Shown piece by piece: positions 51,625 through 62,883 of a stretch of 64,000 nt of DNA (position 1 is its first letter; each line of letters starts with the position of its first letter). The position numbers and the translations under genes were made by a program. The notes under the pieces were generated by a model. That model was not told the DNA's origin and searched no databases. It was given only the letters and a program-made list of their open reading frames with translations. The stretch spans positions 1 to 64,000 of the forward strand of contig NZ_WNHB01000001.1 in the NCBI RefSeq assembly GCF_009718825.1, given 5' to 3'. The DNA comes from Terrilactibacillus tamarindi (GTDB taxonomy: Bacteria > Bacillota > Bacilli > Bacillales > Sporolactobacillaceae).

Positions 51625-52803
51625 TTAAACATTTAATGCGGCTATTTTATTGTTATCGTCTTCTTTTGAAAAGAAATGTTTCATCGCATAATATACATCC
51701 CTTTTTTGTTTTAATACAAAATATTGAAATGCCTCTGAGTCATGGAGCGTTTGATAAGCATTCATCAGTGTACTTTTCCGATTATATGGGTTGATTTCAC
51801 CGTAACCGAAGAAACTTGTAATCGACATAATTTCTTTAACAAGTTCCACGCATTTTTTGTTATCAGATGAGAGATTATCACCATCTGAGAAATGGAAAGG
51901 ATAAATATTATATTTTTCAGGGGGATAAGAAGAGTTAATGACTTCAAGAGCCTTTCTGTAAGCCGATGAACAAATGGTCCCACCGCTTTCCCCTTTGTTA
52001 AAGAAATCGTCTTCTGACACAACTTTAGCTTCTGTATGATGAGCGATAAATTCAATATCGACGTGTTTATATTTCGTTCTTAAAAAACGTGTCATCCAGA
52101 AAAAGAAACTTCTTGCGATATACTTTTCCCACATACCCATTGATCCACTGGTATCCATTAAGGCAAGAACAACAGCTTTACTTTCAGGTTTAACGATGGT
52201 TTCCCAAGTCTTGAATCTTAGATCTTCTTCTTTGATCGGATTGATTGTAGCTTTTCCTTTGGAAGCATTTCGTTTTATGGCAGAAAGGATGGTACGTCTT
52301 TTGTCGATATTCCCCATTAAACCTTTTTTTCTAATATCTCGATAGTCAAAGGAATCGACAACAATATCCGCTTCTTGTTTTTGTTTTAAATTTGGTAATT
52401 CGAGTTCTTTAAAAAACAGTTCTTCTATTTCTAATAATGATACATTAGCCTCATAGTAGTCAACGCCAGGTTCTTCCCCTGCTCCTTCACCTTTTCCAGA
52501 CCCTTTATTAGCCTTACCTGATCCGGGCGCTTTTGCGATGACATCACCGACTTTACTATCACCATTTCCTTGACCTACATGCTTTGTTTTGTCAAAGTTA
52601 TAACGTATTTTATATTCATCTAAAGAACGTATAGGTATTCTTGTAATATTCTGACCATTTGACATGATAATGTTTTCTTCACTCACCAAATCAGGTAAGT
52701 TACTGTTAATCGCTTCTTTTACTTTTTCAGCGTGACGCCGTTGATCTTGATAACCTTTTCGGTGTAAATCCCATGATTCCTCAGCAATTAAAAAATTCTT
52801 CAT
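51625..52803 (-). CDS. yhbH: sporulation protein YhbH (DUF444)
   Basis: 392 residues, the exact length of B. subtilis YhbH. DUF444 with a von Willebrand A-like C-terminal part ([20 protein letters not shown] DxSxS pattern, and [12 protein letters not shown]). A Gly/Lys-rich linker lies around 115-135. Functions with PrkA in sporulation; exact activity unknown. ATG 52803 follows AAGGGAG; the longer frame to 52851 lacks a ribosome site. Confidence 0.9.
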   Translation of the reverse strand: MKNFLIAEESWDLHRKGYQDQRRHAEKVKEAINSNLPDLVSEENIIMSNGQNITRIPIRSLDEYKIRYNFDKTKHVGQGNGDSKVGDVIAKAPGSGKANKGSGKGEGAGEEPGVDYYEANVSLLEIEELFFKELELPNLKQKQEADIVVDSFDYRDIRKKGLMGNIDKRRTILSAIKRNASKGKATINPIKEEDLRFKTWETIVKPESKAVVLALMDTSGSMGMWEKYIARSFFFWMTRFLRTKYKHVDIEFIAHHTEAKVVSEDDFFNKGESGGTICSSAYRKALEVINSSYPPEKYNIYPFHFSDGDNLSSDNKKCVELVKEIMSITSFFGYGEINPYNRKSTLMNAYQTLHDSEAFQYFVLKQKRDVYYAMKHFFSKEDDNNKIAALNV

Positions 52804-53145
52804 TGGATAGGGCTCCCTTCTGATCATATTATCACCGTTTAAATTCTGCATGAATCTTTACTTTTCCAAGTCAAAGTTATATTTAACCATGTCATAAGGT
52901 GAACACCGACTTAAAGAACACATCATCCAATCTCCCTTATCATTAAAAAGGTTGATTGTTTTATTCTATGCAAACCAAGCTAATATTTGCTTTATTTTTT
53001 ACAAAAAGATGAAATTGACTATGTTTTTTAAGCGCTTTTTTTGATTCTTCTCAGTTTAGGTTTGACTATAGGAAAATGGATAAAAACAAAAAGTCAAGGG
53101 GAACGTAACAAAAGAATAAATAGAGATTTACGGAGGATGTATCAT
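52804..53145. other. intergenic region between yhbH and the MBL gene
   Basis: Divergent upstream region. Apart from a long T/A-rich run and a CATAGAAT-like stretch on the minus strand that could be a sporulation sigma -10, nothing is recognised. Confidence 0.35.
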
Positions 53146-54015
53146 ATGCGAATCATGACATGCCTACTACTCTGTCTATTTTTGATTGGCTTCTCATGTT
53201 CCAAAGGACAAGCAGAGGAAGGTCCATTGAAAATCCATTTTATTGACGTGGATCAAAGTGATTGTATTTTCATTGAAACGCCGAATCACAAGCATATTTT
53301 AGTTGATGCGGGGTCCGAGCGTTATGCAAAGAAAGTCACACAGTATTTACAAAATAAAGGGATAACAACACTAGATGCGATGATTATCACTCATCCGCAT
53401 CATGATCATATTGGCGGGGTCCCAAGTTTATTAAATTCCTTTAAAATTAAAGCCTTCTACATGCCAAAAATGACCCATCATACAAAAATATATCGAACGC
53501 TTAAAAAAAGCTTAGAGAAGAAAAACATCATGATTTTTAAAGCAAAAGCTGGAAACAATATTGAAATTTCACGTCATTTGGCCATTGACTTTATTGGACC
53601 GGTTCAGGGCAAATACGATAATATGAATGACTATAGTTATGTTTTAAAACTCGTTTATAACCATAATTCGTTCCTTTTAATGGGAGATGCTGGGGAACAA
53701 AGTGAAGCAGAACTTCTCTTTAAACATGTTAATGTAAAGGCGGATGTCATAAAAATTGGTCATCACGGAGCGGATACGGGCACAACGTTACCTTTTCTAA
53801 AAAAAGTAAATCCTGAAGCAGCCATCATATCAACAGGCCGACATAACTATAAATCGATCCCTGCGCCTGCTGTTATCAATCGCCTTAGGTATTTAAAAAT
53901 ACCAACCTATAGAACCGATTTATTAGGGACCATTGTTGTCACAAGTGATGGAAACACGATTTCCTTTTATTATGGAGATGCACTCCAATATATCGACACT
54001 CTTGTAAATGAATAA
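53146..54015 (+). CDS. secreted MBL-fold hydrolase (ComEC C-terminal-like)
   Basis: 289 residues. Signal sequence (1-22) with a Cys-containing cleavage region (GFSCSKG) that only partly fits a lipobox. Metallo-beta-lactamase fold with HPHHDH (83-88), GDAGEQSE and IGHHGAD, as in the extracytoplasmic domain of competence protein ComEC and free-standing MBL relatives, some of which are nucleases. Substrate unknown. ATG 53146 chosen from ACGGAGGATG upstream; the longer frame to 53041 has no ribosome site. Confidence 0.82.
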   Translation: MRIMTCLLLCLFLIGFSCSKGQAEEGPLKIHFIDVDQSDCIFIETPNHKHILVDAGSERYAKKVTQYLQNKGITTLDAMIITHPHHDHIGGVPSLLNSFKIKAFYMPKMTHHTKIYRTLKKSLEKKNIMIFKAKAGNNIEISRHLAIDFIGPVQGKYDNMNDYSYVLKLVYNHNSFLLMGDAGEQSEAELLFKHVNVKADVIKIGHHGADTGTTLPFLKKVNPEAAIISTGRHNYKSIPAPAVINRLRYLKIPTYRTDLLGTIVVTSDGNTISFYYGDALQYIDTLVNE

Positions 54016-54157
54016 GCGGGAAGGATGATTTAAGATCTCGTAAATTTAGTTAAGGTTTATGATATGTTTAGATATGGGTAGTGATATTTGTTATTATGGA
54101 GATGAATGAAAAAGACGATAGAACAAGAACAACATGAAGAATGAGAGGATTGGTTAA

Positions 54158-54826
54158 ATGATTAAAGCGGTTGTATTTGATTTTGATGGGGTTATCATGG
54201 ACAGTGAAACCGTGATGTATAAAACGATGCGGGAAATGTATCAAAAATATGGAATTGATCTTCCCCTTGAGGTTTGGTGGAAAGCAGTTGGGACACACGG
54301 TGGATTTGACCCGATTGCATATCTAGAAGAACAAACGGGGAAAAGGATTGATTCTGATTCATTTTATAAAGAACGAGATGAACTTTTTCTCTCTAGAGCA
54401 CAAAAAGAAACCCCTCTACCAGGTGTCGAAGCGTTAATCAAAACGATTGATTCACTAGGATTAAAAATAGGCTTAGCCACAAGCTCGGAAGCGGGTTGGG
54501 CTGAAGGACATTTAAAACGTCTGGGACTAAGAGACTATTTTTCTTGTATACGTACGGCTGGTGACGTAGAAAAAGTAAAACCAGATCCGGCATTATATTT
54601 GCAGGCTGTTAAATGTTTAGGTGTCGAACCACATGAAGCACTGGCTATTGAGGATTCTTATAATGGGTCATTAGGTGCAAAAAATGCAGGTTTATATTGT
54701 GTCGTGGTACCAAACTTTGTTACAAAAAATATGACATTTGATCATGTTGATCACCGATTAGATACGTTGGAAAATGTACAAATTGAATCAATTATCCAAT
54801 TGTTTGAAGATAAAGTAAGTAAGTGA
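54158..54826 (+). CDS. HAD-family phosphatase (YhcW-like)
   Basis: 222 residues. HAD motif I DFDGVIMDSE (8-17), motif II LATSSEAG, motif III Lys in EKVKPDP, motif IV IEDSYNG. Cap domain type of beta-phosphoglucomutase/phosphoglycolate-phosphatase relatives. B. subtilis YhcW is next to YhcX, as here. Substrate unassigned. RBS AGAGGATTGG. Confidence 0.87.
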   Translation: MIKAVVFDFDGVIMDSETVMYKTMREMYQKYGIDLPLEVWWKAVGTHGGFDPIAYLEEQTGKRIDSDSFYKERDELFLSRAQKETPLPGVEALIKTIDSLGLKIGLATSSEAGWAEGHLKRLGLRDYFSCIRTAGDVEKVKPDPALYLQAVKCLGVEPHEALAIEDSYNGSLGAKNAGLYCVVVPNFVTKNMTFDHVDHRLDTLENVQIESIIQLFEDKVSK

Positions 54827-54895
54827 CTAACCTTACAGCCTAATCAATTAAATCGTTTAGTTTCGTAACATTGAATTTCGAAGGGAACAACAGAT

Positions 54896-56431
54896 ATGCC
54901 TAAAATAGATACAACCCAATTTGAGAAGAAAATAGAACTTAGAAACTTAACTGAAGACGATATTCCTGAATTACTAGAGGTTCAATCCCTTTGTTTTCCA
55001 AACATGGATCCTTGGACTGTCGATCAACTGCAGAGCCATCTCCGTATATTTCCTGAAGGCCAATTTTGTGTCACATACGAAGACAAACTCATTGGCTCAT
55101 GCTCTAGTCTTATTGTTAACTTCGATGAATACAGTGATCAACATACTTGGGATGAAATTACGGATAAAGGTTATATAACCAATCACGATCCAGAAGGTTT
55201 GAATCTTTATGGCATAGAAGTGATGGTGCATCCCGACTTTCGGAGAATGAAAATAGGGCACCGTCTATATGATGCGAGGAAAGATTTAGCCCGTCGTTTG
55301 AATCTTGAAAGCATTATTATTGGCGGAAGAATCCCAAATTATCAAAAATACGCAGATAAAATGACGCCTAGGGAATATGTAGATGAAGTAATCGAACATA
55401 ACATTTATGATCCTGTTCTAACTTTTCAACTTCTAAATGGCTTTGTTGTAAAACGTCTTAATGCGGCCTATTTACCTGATGATAAAGCATCTAAATCAAA
55501 TGCGACTTTAATGGAATGGAATAATATCGATTTTAAAAGACAAAGTAAGCGATTGTATAAAACATCCTTTCCAGTTCGAATTAGTGCGATCCAATATGAA
55601 ATGCGTAAAATAAGTTGTTTTGATGATTTTGCTGAGCAGGTAGAATATTTTACGGATGTAGCTGCGGATTATCAATCTGACTTCGTCGTTTTTCCAGAAA
55701 TTTTCACAACACAACTCATGTCATTTCTAGATGAGAAAAGCCCGAGCGGAGCCATTCGAAAATTAACTACTTACACGCCTCAATATTTAGAATTATTCTC
55801 ACGTCTTTCCGTCCGTTATAATGTTAACATTATCGGAGGCTCACATTTTGTGGAGGAAGGCCATCATATCTATAACGTGGCTTATCTTTTTAGAAGAGAC
55901 GGTACAATTGAAAAACAATATAAAATTCATATCACACCTAACGAACGCAGATGGTGGGGAATTACACCTGGTAATGAGATGAAAGTATTTGATACGGATT
56001 GTGGAAAGATCGCAATATGCATTTGTTATGATATTGAATTTCCGGAATTAGCGCGTTATGCAACAGACCAAGGAGCTAATATCATATTTACGCCATTCTG
56101 TACAGATGAGAGACAGGGCTATTTACGTGTTCGTTATTGTTCTCAAGCAAGAGCGATCGAAAATCAAGTGTACACGGTGATTGCTGGAACAGTGGGTAAC
56201 TTACCTTCTGTAGAAAATATGGATATTCAATATGCTCAATCGGGTATCTTTTCCCCGTCTGACTTTAGTTATCCTCGAGATGGAATTGTTGAAGAGTGTG
56301 CTCCCAATATCGAAACGATTGTCGTAGGGGATGTTGATCTCGAAATTTTAAGACGTCAACGGAACGCTGGAAATGTGACACAGTTGAAAGATAGACGGAA
56401 GGATCTCTATCAAATTAAGTGGAACAAGTAG
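54896..56431 (+). CDS. GNAT acetyltransferase fused to carbon-nitrogen hydrolase (YhcX-like)
   Basis: 511 residues. N-terminal GNAT domain (about 12-190; acetyl-CoA loop MVHPDFRRMKIGHRLYDA) joined to a nitrilase-superfamily amidohydrolase (about 228-490) whose triad is Glu268 (FPEIFT), Lys343 (KQYKIHIT) and Cys377 (CYDIEF). Matches B. subtilis YhcX in length and domain order. Substrate unknown; an acyl-amide metabolite is likely from the fusion. Follows the HAD gene by 69 bases. Confidence 0.9.
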   Translation: MPKIDTTQFEKKIELRNLTEDDIPELLEVQSLCFPNMDPWTVDQLQSHLRIFPEGQFCVTYEDKLIGSCSSLIVNFDEYSDQHTWDEITDKGYITNHDPEGLNLYGIEVMVHPDFRRMKIGHRLYDARKDLARRLNLESIIIGGRIPNYQKYADKMTPREYVDEVIEHNIYDPVLTFQLLNGFVVKRLNAAYLPDDKASKSNATLMEWNNIDFKRQSKRLYKTSFPVRISAIQYEMRKISCFDDFAEQVEYFTDVAADYQSDFVVFPEIFTTQLMSFLDEKSPSGAIRKLTTYTPQYLELFSRLSVRYNVNIIGGSHFVEEGHHIYNVAYLFRRDGTIEKQYKIHITPNERRWWGITPGNEMKVFDTDCGKIAICICYDIEFPELARYATDQGANIIFTPFCTDERQGYLRVRYCSQARAIENQVYTVIAGTVGNLPSVENMDIQYAQSGIFSPSDFSYPRDGIVEECAPNIETIVVGDVDLEILRRQRNAGNVTQLKDRRKDLYQIKWNK

Positions 56432-56460
56432 AGGATGTAACACGAGTAAGTAGGCATAAA

Positions 56461-56502
56461 AAACAGCAAGGATCTCAATAGGAGATTCTTGCTGTTTTGT
56501 GT
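56461..56502 (+). terminator. terminator after the GNAT-nitrilase gene
   Basis: AACAGCAAGGATCTC pairs with GAGATTCTTGCTGTT, followed by TTGTG. Confidence 0.85.
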
Positions 56503-56663
56503 AAAAAAATATTTTACTGTAATTCTACCATATACCCATCTTTTTCTAGTCAGAAACCCTGTTTTTTTGATATACTTGTCCTATAATTATCCTTTTAATA
56601 ATACAATTGTTTAACTGAAATGAATTTTAATTTGCTTTGTATACATACTCGGAGGTGGAAAGA

Positions 56664-58406
56664 TTGGGATGGGAGAACGTCTATAAAAAATGGAAACAAA
56701 AAAAAGATTTAGATCCTGATTTAAAAGAACAATTAGAAGCCATTAGTGATCAACCAATTCAATTAGAGGATTGCTTTTATAAAAACCTGGAATTTGGTAC
56801 AGGTGGCATGCGCGGTGAACTTGGTCCAGGAACCAACCGGTTAAACCGTTATACGATACGCAAAGCGTCAGAAGGCCTTGCTCAGTTTATTTTAAAAAAC
56901 GGAGAAAAAGCGATTAACGGCGGCGTGGTTATTGCCTATGATTCCAGACACTACTCACCAGAGTTTGCGATGGAAGCAGCCAAAACCATTTCGAAGCATG
57001 GCATCAAAACGTATGTTTTTGAATCCCTTAGACCAACACCGGTGCTATCTTTTGCCGTTCGTTATCTAAAGGCTTTTTCAGGGATTGTAATTACAGCAAG
57101 TCATAATCCACCTCAATATAATGGATATAAGGTATACAACGAATTTGGGGGACAACTTCCACTTGAGGAAGCGAGCCAGTTGATTCAATATGTTGATGAA
57201 GTGACGGATGAACTAGAAGTAGCCGTTGGTCATGAAGATGAATTAAAATCCAGTGGTTTATTAACCATTGTAGGTCAAGAAATTGATGAAGCGTATCAAA
57301 AGGAACTTCAAACGTTGTCAATCCAACCAGATGTGATTAAACAAGTTGGCGATGATTTGAAAATCGTATTTACACCGCTTCATGGAACATCTTATATTCC
57401 AGTCACACAAGGACTCAAAAATTGGGGATTTTCAAATGTGACAGTTGTTAAAGAACAAGCGGAACCTGATCCAGAATTTTCAACTGTAAAATCACCGAAT
57501 CCAGAAGAACATGCCGCTTTTGAAATTGCCATCGAATATGGTAAAAAGATTGATGCAGATGTGCTTCTCGGTACAGATCCAGATTGCGACCGTGTTGGAG
57601 TGGCAGTGAAAAACAATGAAGGTGAATACACGGTTTTAACAGGTAACCAAACGGGGGCCATTTTACTTCATTATATTTTGACTCAAAAGAAAGCGAAGCA
57701 GTTATTGCCTGAAAATCCTATTGTTATTAAAACGATCGTAACATCAGAAATTGGCCGTGCTATTGCATCTGCTTTTGATGTTCCGACGCTAGATACTTTA
57801 ACGGGCTTTAAATTTATTGGTGAAAAAATTCATGAATTTGAAGTAAATCAACGTTATGAATTCTTATTTGGTTATGAAGAAAGCTATGGCTATCTCGTCG
57901 GAGATTTTGTCCGTGACAAAGATGCGGTTCAAGCATGTCTTCTAGCTGCTGAAGCGGCTGCCTACTACAAACAACAAGGGAAATCGTTATACGATGCCTT
58001 GAATGATATTTTTGAAACATACGGTTATTATCAAGAAGGACTCGAGTCACTTACATTAAAAGGTAAGCAAGGAGTCGAGCAAATCAATGGGATTCTATCT
58101 GAGTTTAGACAACAACCACCCGTTGAAATGGCGGGCGTTTCAATTGCGGTTATAGAAGACTACCAATCATCGGAACGTAAGGACGTTTTGAATAAGGATA
58201 CATCCAAAATTGAATTACCAGTTTCTAATGTATTAAAATATCAGCTAGAAGATGGTTCATGGTTCTGCTTAAGACCATCAGGCACAGAGCCAAAAATTAA
58301 ATTTTATTTTGGTGTAAAAGCTGAAACAAAACAAGACTCTGATGCTAAATTCAAAGACTTAAAAACAGCTGTAATGGAAAGAGTTCAAAAAATCGTGAAC
58401 AAGTGA
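56664..58406 (+). CDS. pgcA: phosphoglucomutase / phosphomannomutase
   Basis: 580 residues (B. subtilis PgcA: 581). Interconverts glucose 1- and 6-phosphate for UDP-glucose, teichoic acid and glycolipid synthesis. Phosphoserine loop TASHNP (Ser146), metal loop [10 protein letters not shown], sugar loop GYEESYGY, phosphate loop [10 protein letters not shown]. The frame also opens at TTG 56637, but TTG 56664 follows CGGAGGTGG and gives the usual [10 protein letters not shown] beginning. Confidence 0.94.
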   Translation: MGWENVYKKWKQKKDLDPDLKEQLEAISDQPIQLEDCFYKNLEFGTGGMRGELGPGTNRLNRYTIRKASEGLAQFILKNGEKAINGGVVIAYDSRHYSPEFAMEAAKTISKHGIKTYVFESLRPTPVLSFAVRYLKAFSGIVITASHNPPQYNGYKVYNEFGGQLPLEEASQLIQYVDEVTDELEVAVGHEDELKSSGLLTIVGQEIDEAYQKELQTLSIQPDVIKQVGDDLKIVFTPLHGTSYIPVTQGLKNWGFSNVTVVKEQAEPDPEFSTVKSPNPEEHAAFEIAIEYGKKIDADVLLGTDPDCDRVGVAVKNNEGEYTVLTGNQTGAILLHYILTQKKAKQLLPENPIVIKTIVTSEIGRAIASAFDVPTLDTLTGFKFIGEKIHEFEVNQRYEFLFGYEESYGYLVGDFVRDKDAVQACLLAAEAAAYYKQQGKSLYDALNDIFETYGYYQEGLESLTLKGKQGVEQINGILSEFRQQPPVEMAGVSIAVIEDYQSSERKDVLNKDTSKIELPVSNVLKYQLEDGSWFCLRPSGTEPKIKFYFGVKAETKQDSDAKFKDLKTAVMERVQKIVNK

Positions 58407-58433
58407 TAAAATAATTAAATAGGATATAAGAGT

Positions 58434-58493
58434 AAAAGCATTCGTTTAGATGATCATGATCCTAATTGGGTAAGTCGAGCGAATGCTTTTCTC
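58434..58493 (+). terminator. terminator of pgcA
   Basis: AAAAGCATTCG (58434-58444) with CGAATGCTTTT (58480-58490); long loop of about 35 bases. Confidence 0.65.
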
Positions 58494-58731
58494 GTGTCTT
58501 TGATGATAATGTAAACATCGTTAAATCAAGGGTGTTCTTCTAAACTAGAGGTCAGAACAAAAAGTGTTATCATTTACGTAAAAATACAAAAGGGTTGTGA
58601 GAAAATGCTTCCAATTTAAGCGACAATCCATGTGAGGTTTATCAACTGGAAACGTTGTTTGTTAAACATGCATGGACTTACGATAGATAGATGACATGCA
58701 TGTAGGAAGTTATATATAGAAAAGGATAGGT

Positions 58732-60324
58732 ATGAAAATGAATCAGAAACAATTACAGCAGGAAATTCAAAGGCGAAAAACGTTCGCCATTATTTCACAC
58801 CCGGATGCGGGTAAAACAACACTTACGGAGAAACTGTTACTCCTTGGTGGTGCAATAAGAACGGCAGGATCTGTAAAATCACGTAAATCCGAGAAGTTTG
58901 CAACATCAGACTGGATGGAGCTCGAGAAACAAAGGGGTATTTCGGTAACATCAAGTGTCATGCAATTCACGTATCAAGATTATAAAATTAATATTCTTGA
59001 TACACCTGGACACCAAGATTTTAGTGAAGATACGTATCGGACACTGATGGCGGTAGATAGCGTCGTGATGATTATTGATGTGGCTAAAGGGGTAGAGCCA
59101 CAAACCATTAAATTATTTAAGGTATGTAAGGATCGCGGGATTCCGATCTTTACGTTCATTAATAAGCTTGATCGGCAAGGCAAGGAACCTCTTGAACTCT
59201 TTGAAGAATTAGAAGAAGTATTAGGGATTGAAACTTATCCGATTAACTATCCCATCGGAATGGGACAATCTTTCCGCGGGGTTTATGATCGAATGGATCA
59301 CAAAATTGAATGGTACAATGAAAAACGTGAACGCCAAACTCAAGTTTTAACAGAAGATGACGATTTAACGGAAATACTAAAAGGTGTTGCGGATGAAGGT
59401 ACGATTCATCAATTAGAAGAAGATTTAATGTTGCTTGATGAAGCAGGAAATCCCTTCGACTTTGAAGCCGTTAAACAAGGGAAACAAACACCTGTTTTCT
59501 TCGGTAGTGCTGTTTCAAGTTTTGGTGTTCCAACATTTTTAGAGCATTATTTAAAAATGGCTCCGTACCCTCAAGCTAGAGAAACCAGCATAGGAAAGGT
59601 AACACCTGATACCGAACAATTTTCCGGCTTTGTTTTTAAAATTCAAGCCAATATGAATCCTGCTCACCGTGATCGAATTGCTTTCCTACGAATTTGTTCA
59701 GGAAAGTTTGAGAGAGGTATGACCGTTTGGCTAGATCGGACGAAGAAATCCGTTAAGCTCGCACAGCCACAACAATTTTTTGCGGATAGTCGAGAAATTA
59801 TTGATGATGCTTATCCAGGAGACATTGTAGGGTTATATGACCCAGGTTTTTATCAAATTGGGGACTCTGTTTGTGAATCAAAAGAGACCTTTAATTACGG
59901 TGAATTACCACAATTTCCACCCGAACATTTTGCAAAAGTACGGGCGAAAAATGCCATGAAGCAAAAGCACTTTTTAAAAGGTGTTAATCAGCTTGCTCAA
60001 GAAGGTGCGATTCAAATCTATCGCACCCCTTATGAAGAAACGATTTTAGGAGTTGTGGGACAACTGCAATTTGATGTGTTTGTCTATCGGATGAAGGCAG
60101 AATATGGCGTTGATCTTGATATGCAACGGATGCCTCACCAAATTGCGAAATGGATTACTAAACCAGAGGATGCAGATGAACTTAGAAAGTCATCCAACAA
60201 CTTAGTTGTGCTGGACCATCAAGAACGCCCAGTGATTATCTTTGAAAATGATTTCTCACTGCGTTGGTTCGAACAAAAGCATCCTGATATTGAATTAGTC
60301 GATTCCAGTTTTTCCTTGCGTTAA
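58732..60324 (+). CDS. prfC: peptide chain release factor 3
   Basis: 530 residues. GTPase that recycles RF1/RF2. P-loop SHPDAGKTT (22-30), G3 DTPGHQDF, G4 NKLDRQG, and EF-G-like domains II and III. RBS AAAAGGATAGG. Monocistronic, with terminators both sides. Confidence 0.96.
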   Translation: MKMNQKQLQQEIQRRKTFAIISHPDAGKTTLTEKLLLLGGAIRTAGSVKSRKSEKFATSDWMELEKQRGISVTSSVMQFTYQDYKINILDTPGHQDFSEDTYRTLMAVDSVVMIIDVAKGVEPQTIKLFKVCKDRGIPIFTFINKLDRQGKEPLELFEELEEVLGIETYPINYPIGMGQSFRGVYDRMDHKIEWYNEKRERQTQVLTEDDDLTEILKGVADEGTIHQLEEDLMLLDEAGNPFDFEAVKQGKQTPVFFGSAVSSFGVPTFLEHYLKMAPYPQARETSIGKVTPDTEQFSGFVFKIQANMNPAHRDRIAFLRICSGKFERGMTVWLDRTKKSVKLAQPQQFFADSREIIDDAYPGDIVGLYDPGFYQIGDSVCESKETFNYGELPQFPPEHFAKVRAKNAMKQKHFLKGVNQLAQEGAIQIYRTPYEETILGVVGQLQFDVFVYRMKAEYGVDLDMQRMPHQIAKWITKPEDADELRKSSNNLVVLDHQERPVIIFENDFSLRWFEQKHPDIELVDSSFSLR

Positions 60325-60376
60325 GACGATAAAATATTTAAAATGAAGAAACAGAACTTTGGAAATTAAAGACTCG

Positions 60377-60419
60377 AGTCAACCTGTCATCCTACTATCG
60401 GTGATAGGTTGACTTTTTG
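60377..60419 (+). terminator. terminator of prfC
   Basis: AGTCAACCT (60377-60385) with AGGTTGACT, then TTTTT. Confidence 0.85.
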
Positions 60420-60420
60420 C

Positions 60421-60468
60421 GCCGGTAAGCGCTCTTTCAATAGAGAACGTGACCGGCTATTTTTCTTA
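60421..60468 (+). terminator. second hairpin after prfC
   Basis: GCCGGTAAGCGCTCT pairs imperfectly with GAGAACGTGACCGGC, then TATTTTTC. Tandem to the previous one. Confidence 0.55.
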
Positions 60469-60500
60469 GTCTTATAAACTAGGGTGAGGGGAGAGAAATT

Positions 60501-62804
60501 GTGACAATTAAACAGCATCCCGATTATCTAGAAGAGAACGATCGGTTATTATTTACAACGGCGTACATTGACTTGATTTTGCAGTCTAGAGAAAATCAGG
60601 GTGGAGATATGAAAGAACGTATGCAAAACGCTATGGCGGATCTTGACTTCTCTGAAAGTAGTGCAGGATACCAAGACATGCTCTTGAATGCGACCTTCAT
60701 GCACCTTAATGAACAGCAGTATCGCCATTTGAAAGCCGTTAGAGGTAAGCCATATTTTGCTCGAATGGATTTCTTACGAGATCGTGATCAGAATCCAGAA
60801 AAGATATACATAGGCAAAACATCGCTTTATGATCGGGAAACACAGGATCAAATTATAGTTGATTGGCGCTCACCGATAGCCAACTTATACTATGAAGGCA
60901 GGCTAGGTGAGGTTTCTTATGAAGCTGAAGAAAAGATGCATCATGGTGAATTGGTATTAAAGAGGCAATACATGATCGAAGAGGGACACCTTAATGATTT
61001 TAGAGACATTGATATTACAACAAAAGATGATTTACTTCAAGAATCACTATCTCAAAGTGCATCCAGTCGTTTAACAGATATCGTTGCAACCATACAAGAA
61101 GAACAAAACCAAGTTATTCGGGCAGATATGAGACGCCCTCTCATCGTTCAAGGAGTTGCAGGTAGCGGAAAAACGACTATTGCCCTTCACCGGGTTTCAT
61201 TCTATATTTACTCAGCCACCTCTTTTATTCCGGAAAATCTAATGATTTTAGCACCAAACCGACTTTTTATTGAATATATCTCAGAAGTTCTCCCCGAACT
61301 CGGAGTTGAATCTGTTTGGCAAACCACATTTATTGATTTTTTCTATGATTCGACAGGACTTAAAATAAAATTGATCCCACTTCATCATGATCTAAAAACA
61401 TTAATAGAAGCACAAGACTCAAATGAAACACAAACAATTCGTCTTTTAAGTAAGATAAAAAGTTCTTTAAGCTTCAAAGATATGTTAATAGGATATTTGA
61501 AAGATATTGAAACGCACATGATCAGTGAGGAACACTTTCGAGTGGGTCGGTTTATTATTTATAAAGCTTCAAAGATTAAGCGTTTATTTCAAGTAGAGTA
61601 TGCTTATCTACCTTTCTATCAACGTCTAGAAAAAATTAAACGCATCTTACGTGAGCAATTGAAAGCTAAAAAGAAATTGATCGTAAGAGATATTCAGAAG
61701 AGATACGATGATCGGATTGAACAGGTTAGATTTCATTCAAAAGACCCGCAAAAACGTCATGAACGGATTTTAAAACTGATGGATAAGCAAGAAGCACTCA
61801 TAAAAGAAGTTGAGCATGATGCAAAGACAGCTATAAAAACGTATATGGCTCAGTATAAAAAACAAAATGCTCTTTCTCTATACAAAGAGCTTATGGCCGA
61901 TCCGGATAAATTAGTTTCTTTTTGTCAAGATAACCAGATAGATCGACAAACACTTGAACTTTTGAGTAAAGAAACGATGAGAAATCTGAAAAAAAGACGG
62001 GTAACCATAGAGGATCTCGCTCCAATTATTCTGATTCAACATGACGTCCTTGGATTAAAAACAAAACAAGAGATAAAACATGTTGTCATTGATGAAGCGC
62101 AAGATTATAGTCCTTTTCAATTTTATACCTTGCGTCATGTCCTTGGTACATCGCTTTTTACAATTTTAGGAGACTTATCGCAAGGGATTTTTAGCTTTCG
62201 TGGGACAACTAACTGGGAAGAGATCCAGAAAGAAATTTTTCCTAAGGCAAACATTCGCTTATTAAAACAAAGTTATCGGACAACCGTTGAGATTATGACT
62301 CTAGCCAATGAAGTGATTCGTTTAGCTAACATTCCAGGAACCATCAAAGCGGTCCCAGTTGTCAGACATGGTCTTAAGCCCTATTTTCATAAACTAAAAG
62401 ATCAACAGTCTTTAATCAAAGATCTAGAAAAAACCGTCGATAATATGAGAAATGAAGGTTTGAAAACGTTTGCGATGATCGGAAAAACGGAGCAAGCATG
62501 TGGCCATATAAAACAACTTTTAGATGAAGCGTCAAACCTCCAAACGACTTTACTAAAAGAAGATGAAGACTTGCGAGAAAAGGATGTCGTCATTGTTCCA
62601 TCCGCCTTAGCTAAAGGTTTGGAATTTGATGGTGTCATTCTTATTAATATGGGAGAGTCTTACAAAAAGGAAGATATTGAGATTAAATTGCTATATGTAG
62701 CGATGACAAGACCACTCCATCAATTACATTTGTTTAGTGAAGATCCATCTTCTTTCTTATTAGAAAGTGATGCTTCTCTTCAGATGATAGAAAACTTGAA
62801 TTAA
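60501..62804 (+). CDS. helD: RNA polymerase recycling helicase HelD
   Basis: 767 residues, GTG start behind GGGGAGAG. SF1 helicase fold with Walker A GVAGSGKTT (218-226), DEAQDYSPFQ (Walker B), GDLSQGIFSFRG and SYRTTVEI. The N-terminal coiled segment (1-75) and the inserted helical arm (about 350-460) are those of HelD, which clears stalled RNA polymerase from DNA in Gram-positives and can affect rifamycin susceptibility. Confidence 0.93.
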   Translation: MTIKQHPDYLEENDRLLFTTAYIDLILQSRENQGGDMKERMQNAMADLDFSESSAGYQDMLLNATFMHLNEQQYRHLKAVRGKPYFARMDFLRDRDQNPEKIYIGKTSLYDRETQDQIIVDWRSPIANLYYEGRLGEVSYEAEEKMHHGELVLKRQYMIEEGHLNDFRDIDITTKDDLLQESLSQSASSRLTDIVATIQEEQNQVIRADMRRPLIVQGVAGSGKTTIALHRVSFYIYSATSFIPENLMILAPNRLFIEYISEVLPELGVESVWQTTFIDFFYDSTGLKIKLIPLHHDLKTLIEAQDSNETQTIRLLSKIKSSLSFKDMLIGYLKDIETHMISEEHFRVGRFIIYKASKIKRLFQVEYAYLPFYQRLEKIKRILREQLKAKKKLIVRDIQKRYDDRIEQVRFHSKDPQKRHERILKLMDKQEALIKEVEHDAKTAIKTYMAQYKKQNALSLYKELMADPDKLVSFCQDNQIDRQTLELLSKETMRNLKKRRVTIEDLAPIILIQHDVLGLKTKQEIKHVVIDEAQDYSPFQFYTLRHVLGTSLFTILGDLSQGIFSFRGTTNWEEIQKEIFPKANIRLLKQSYRTTVEIMTLANEVIRLANIPGTIKAVPVVRHGLKPYFHKLKDQQSLIKDLEKTVDNMRNEGLKTFAMIGKTEQACGHIKQLLDEASNLQTTLLKEDEDLREKDVVIVPSALAKGLEFDGVILINMGESYKKEDIEIKLLYVAMTRPLHQLHLFSEDPSSFLLESDASLQMIENLN

Positions 62805-62883
62805 GGGAAAGAAAAGACCATAAATCAATAGAGTAAGAAAATTAAAAGGGCATTTTATAACCGGGCAGCAGACTAGCACACAA

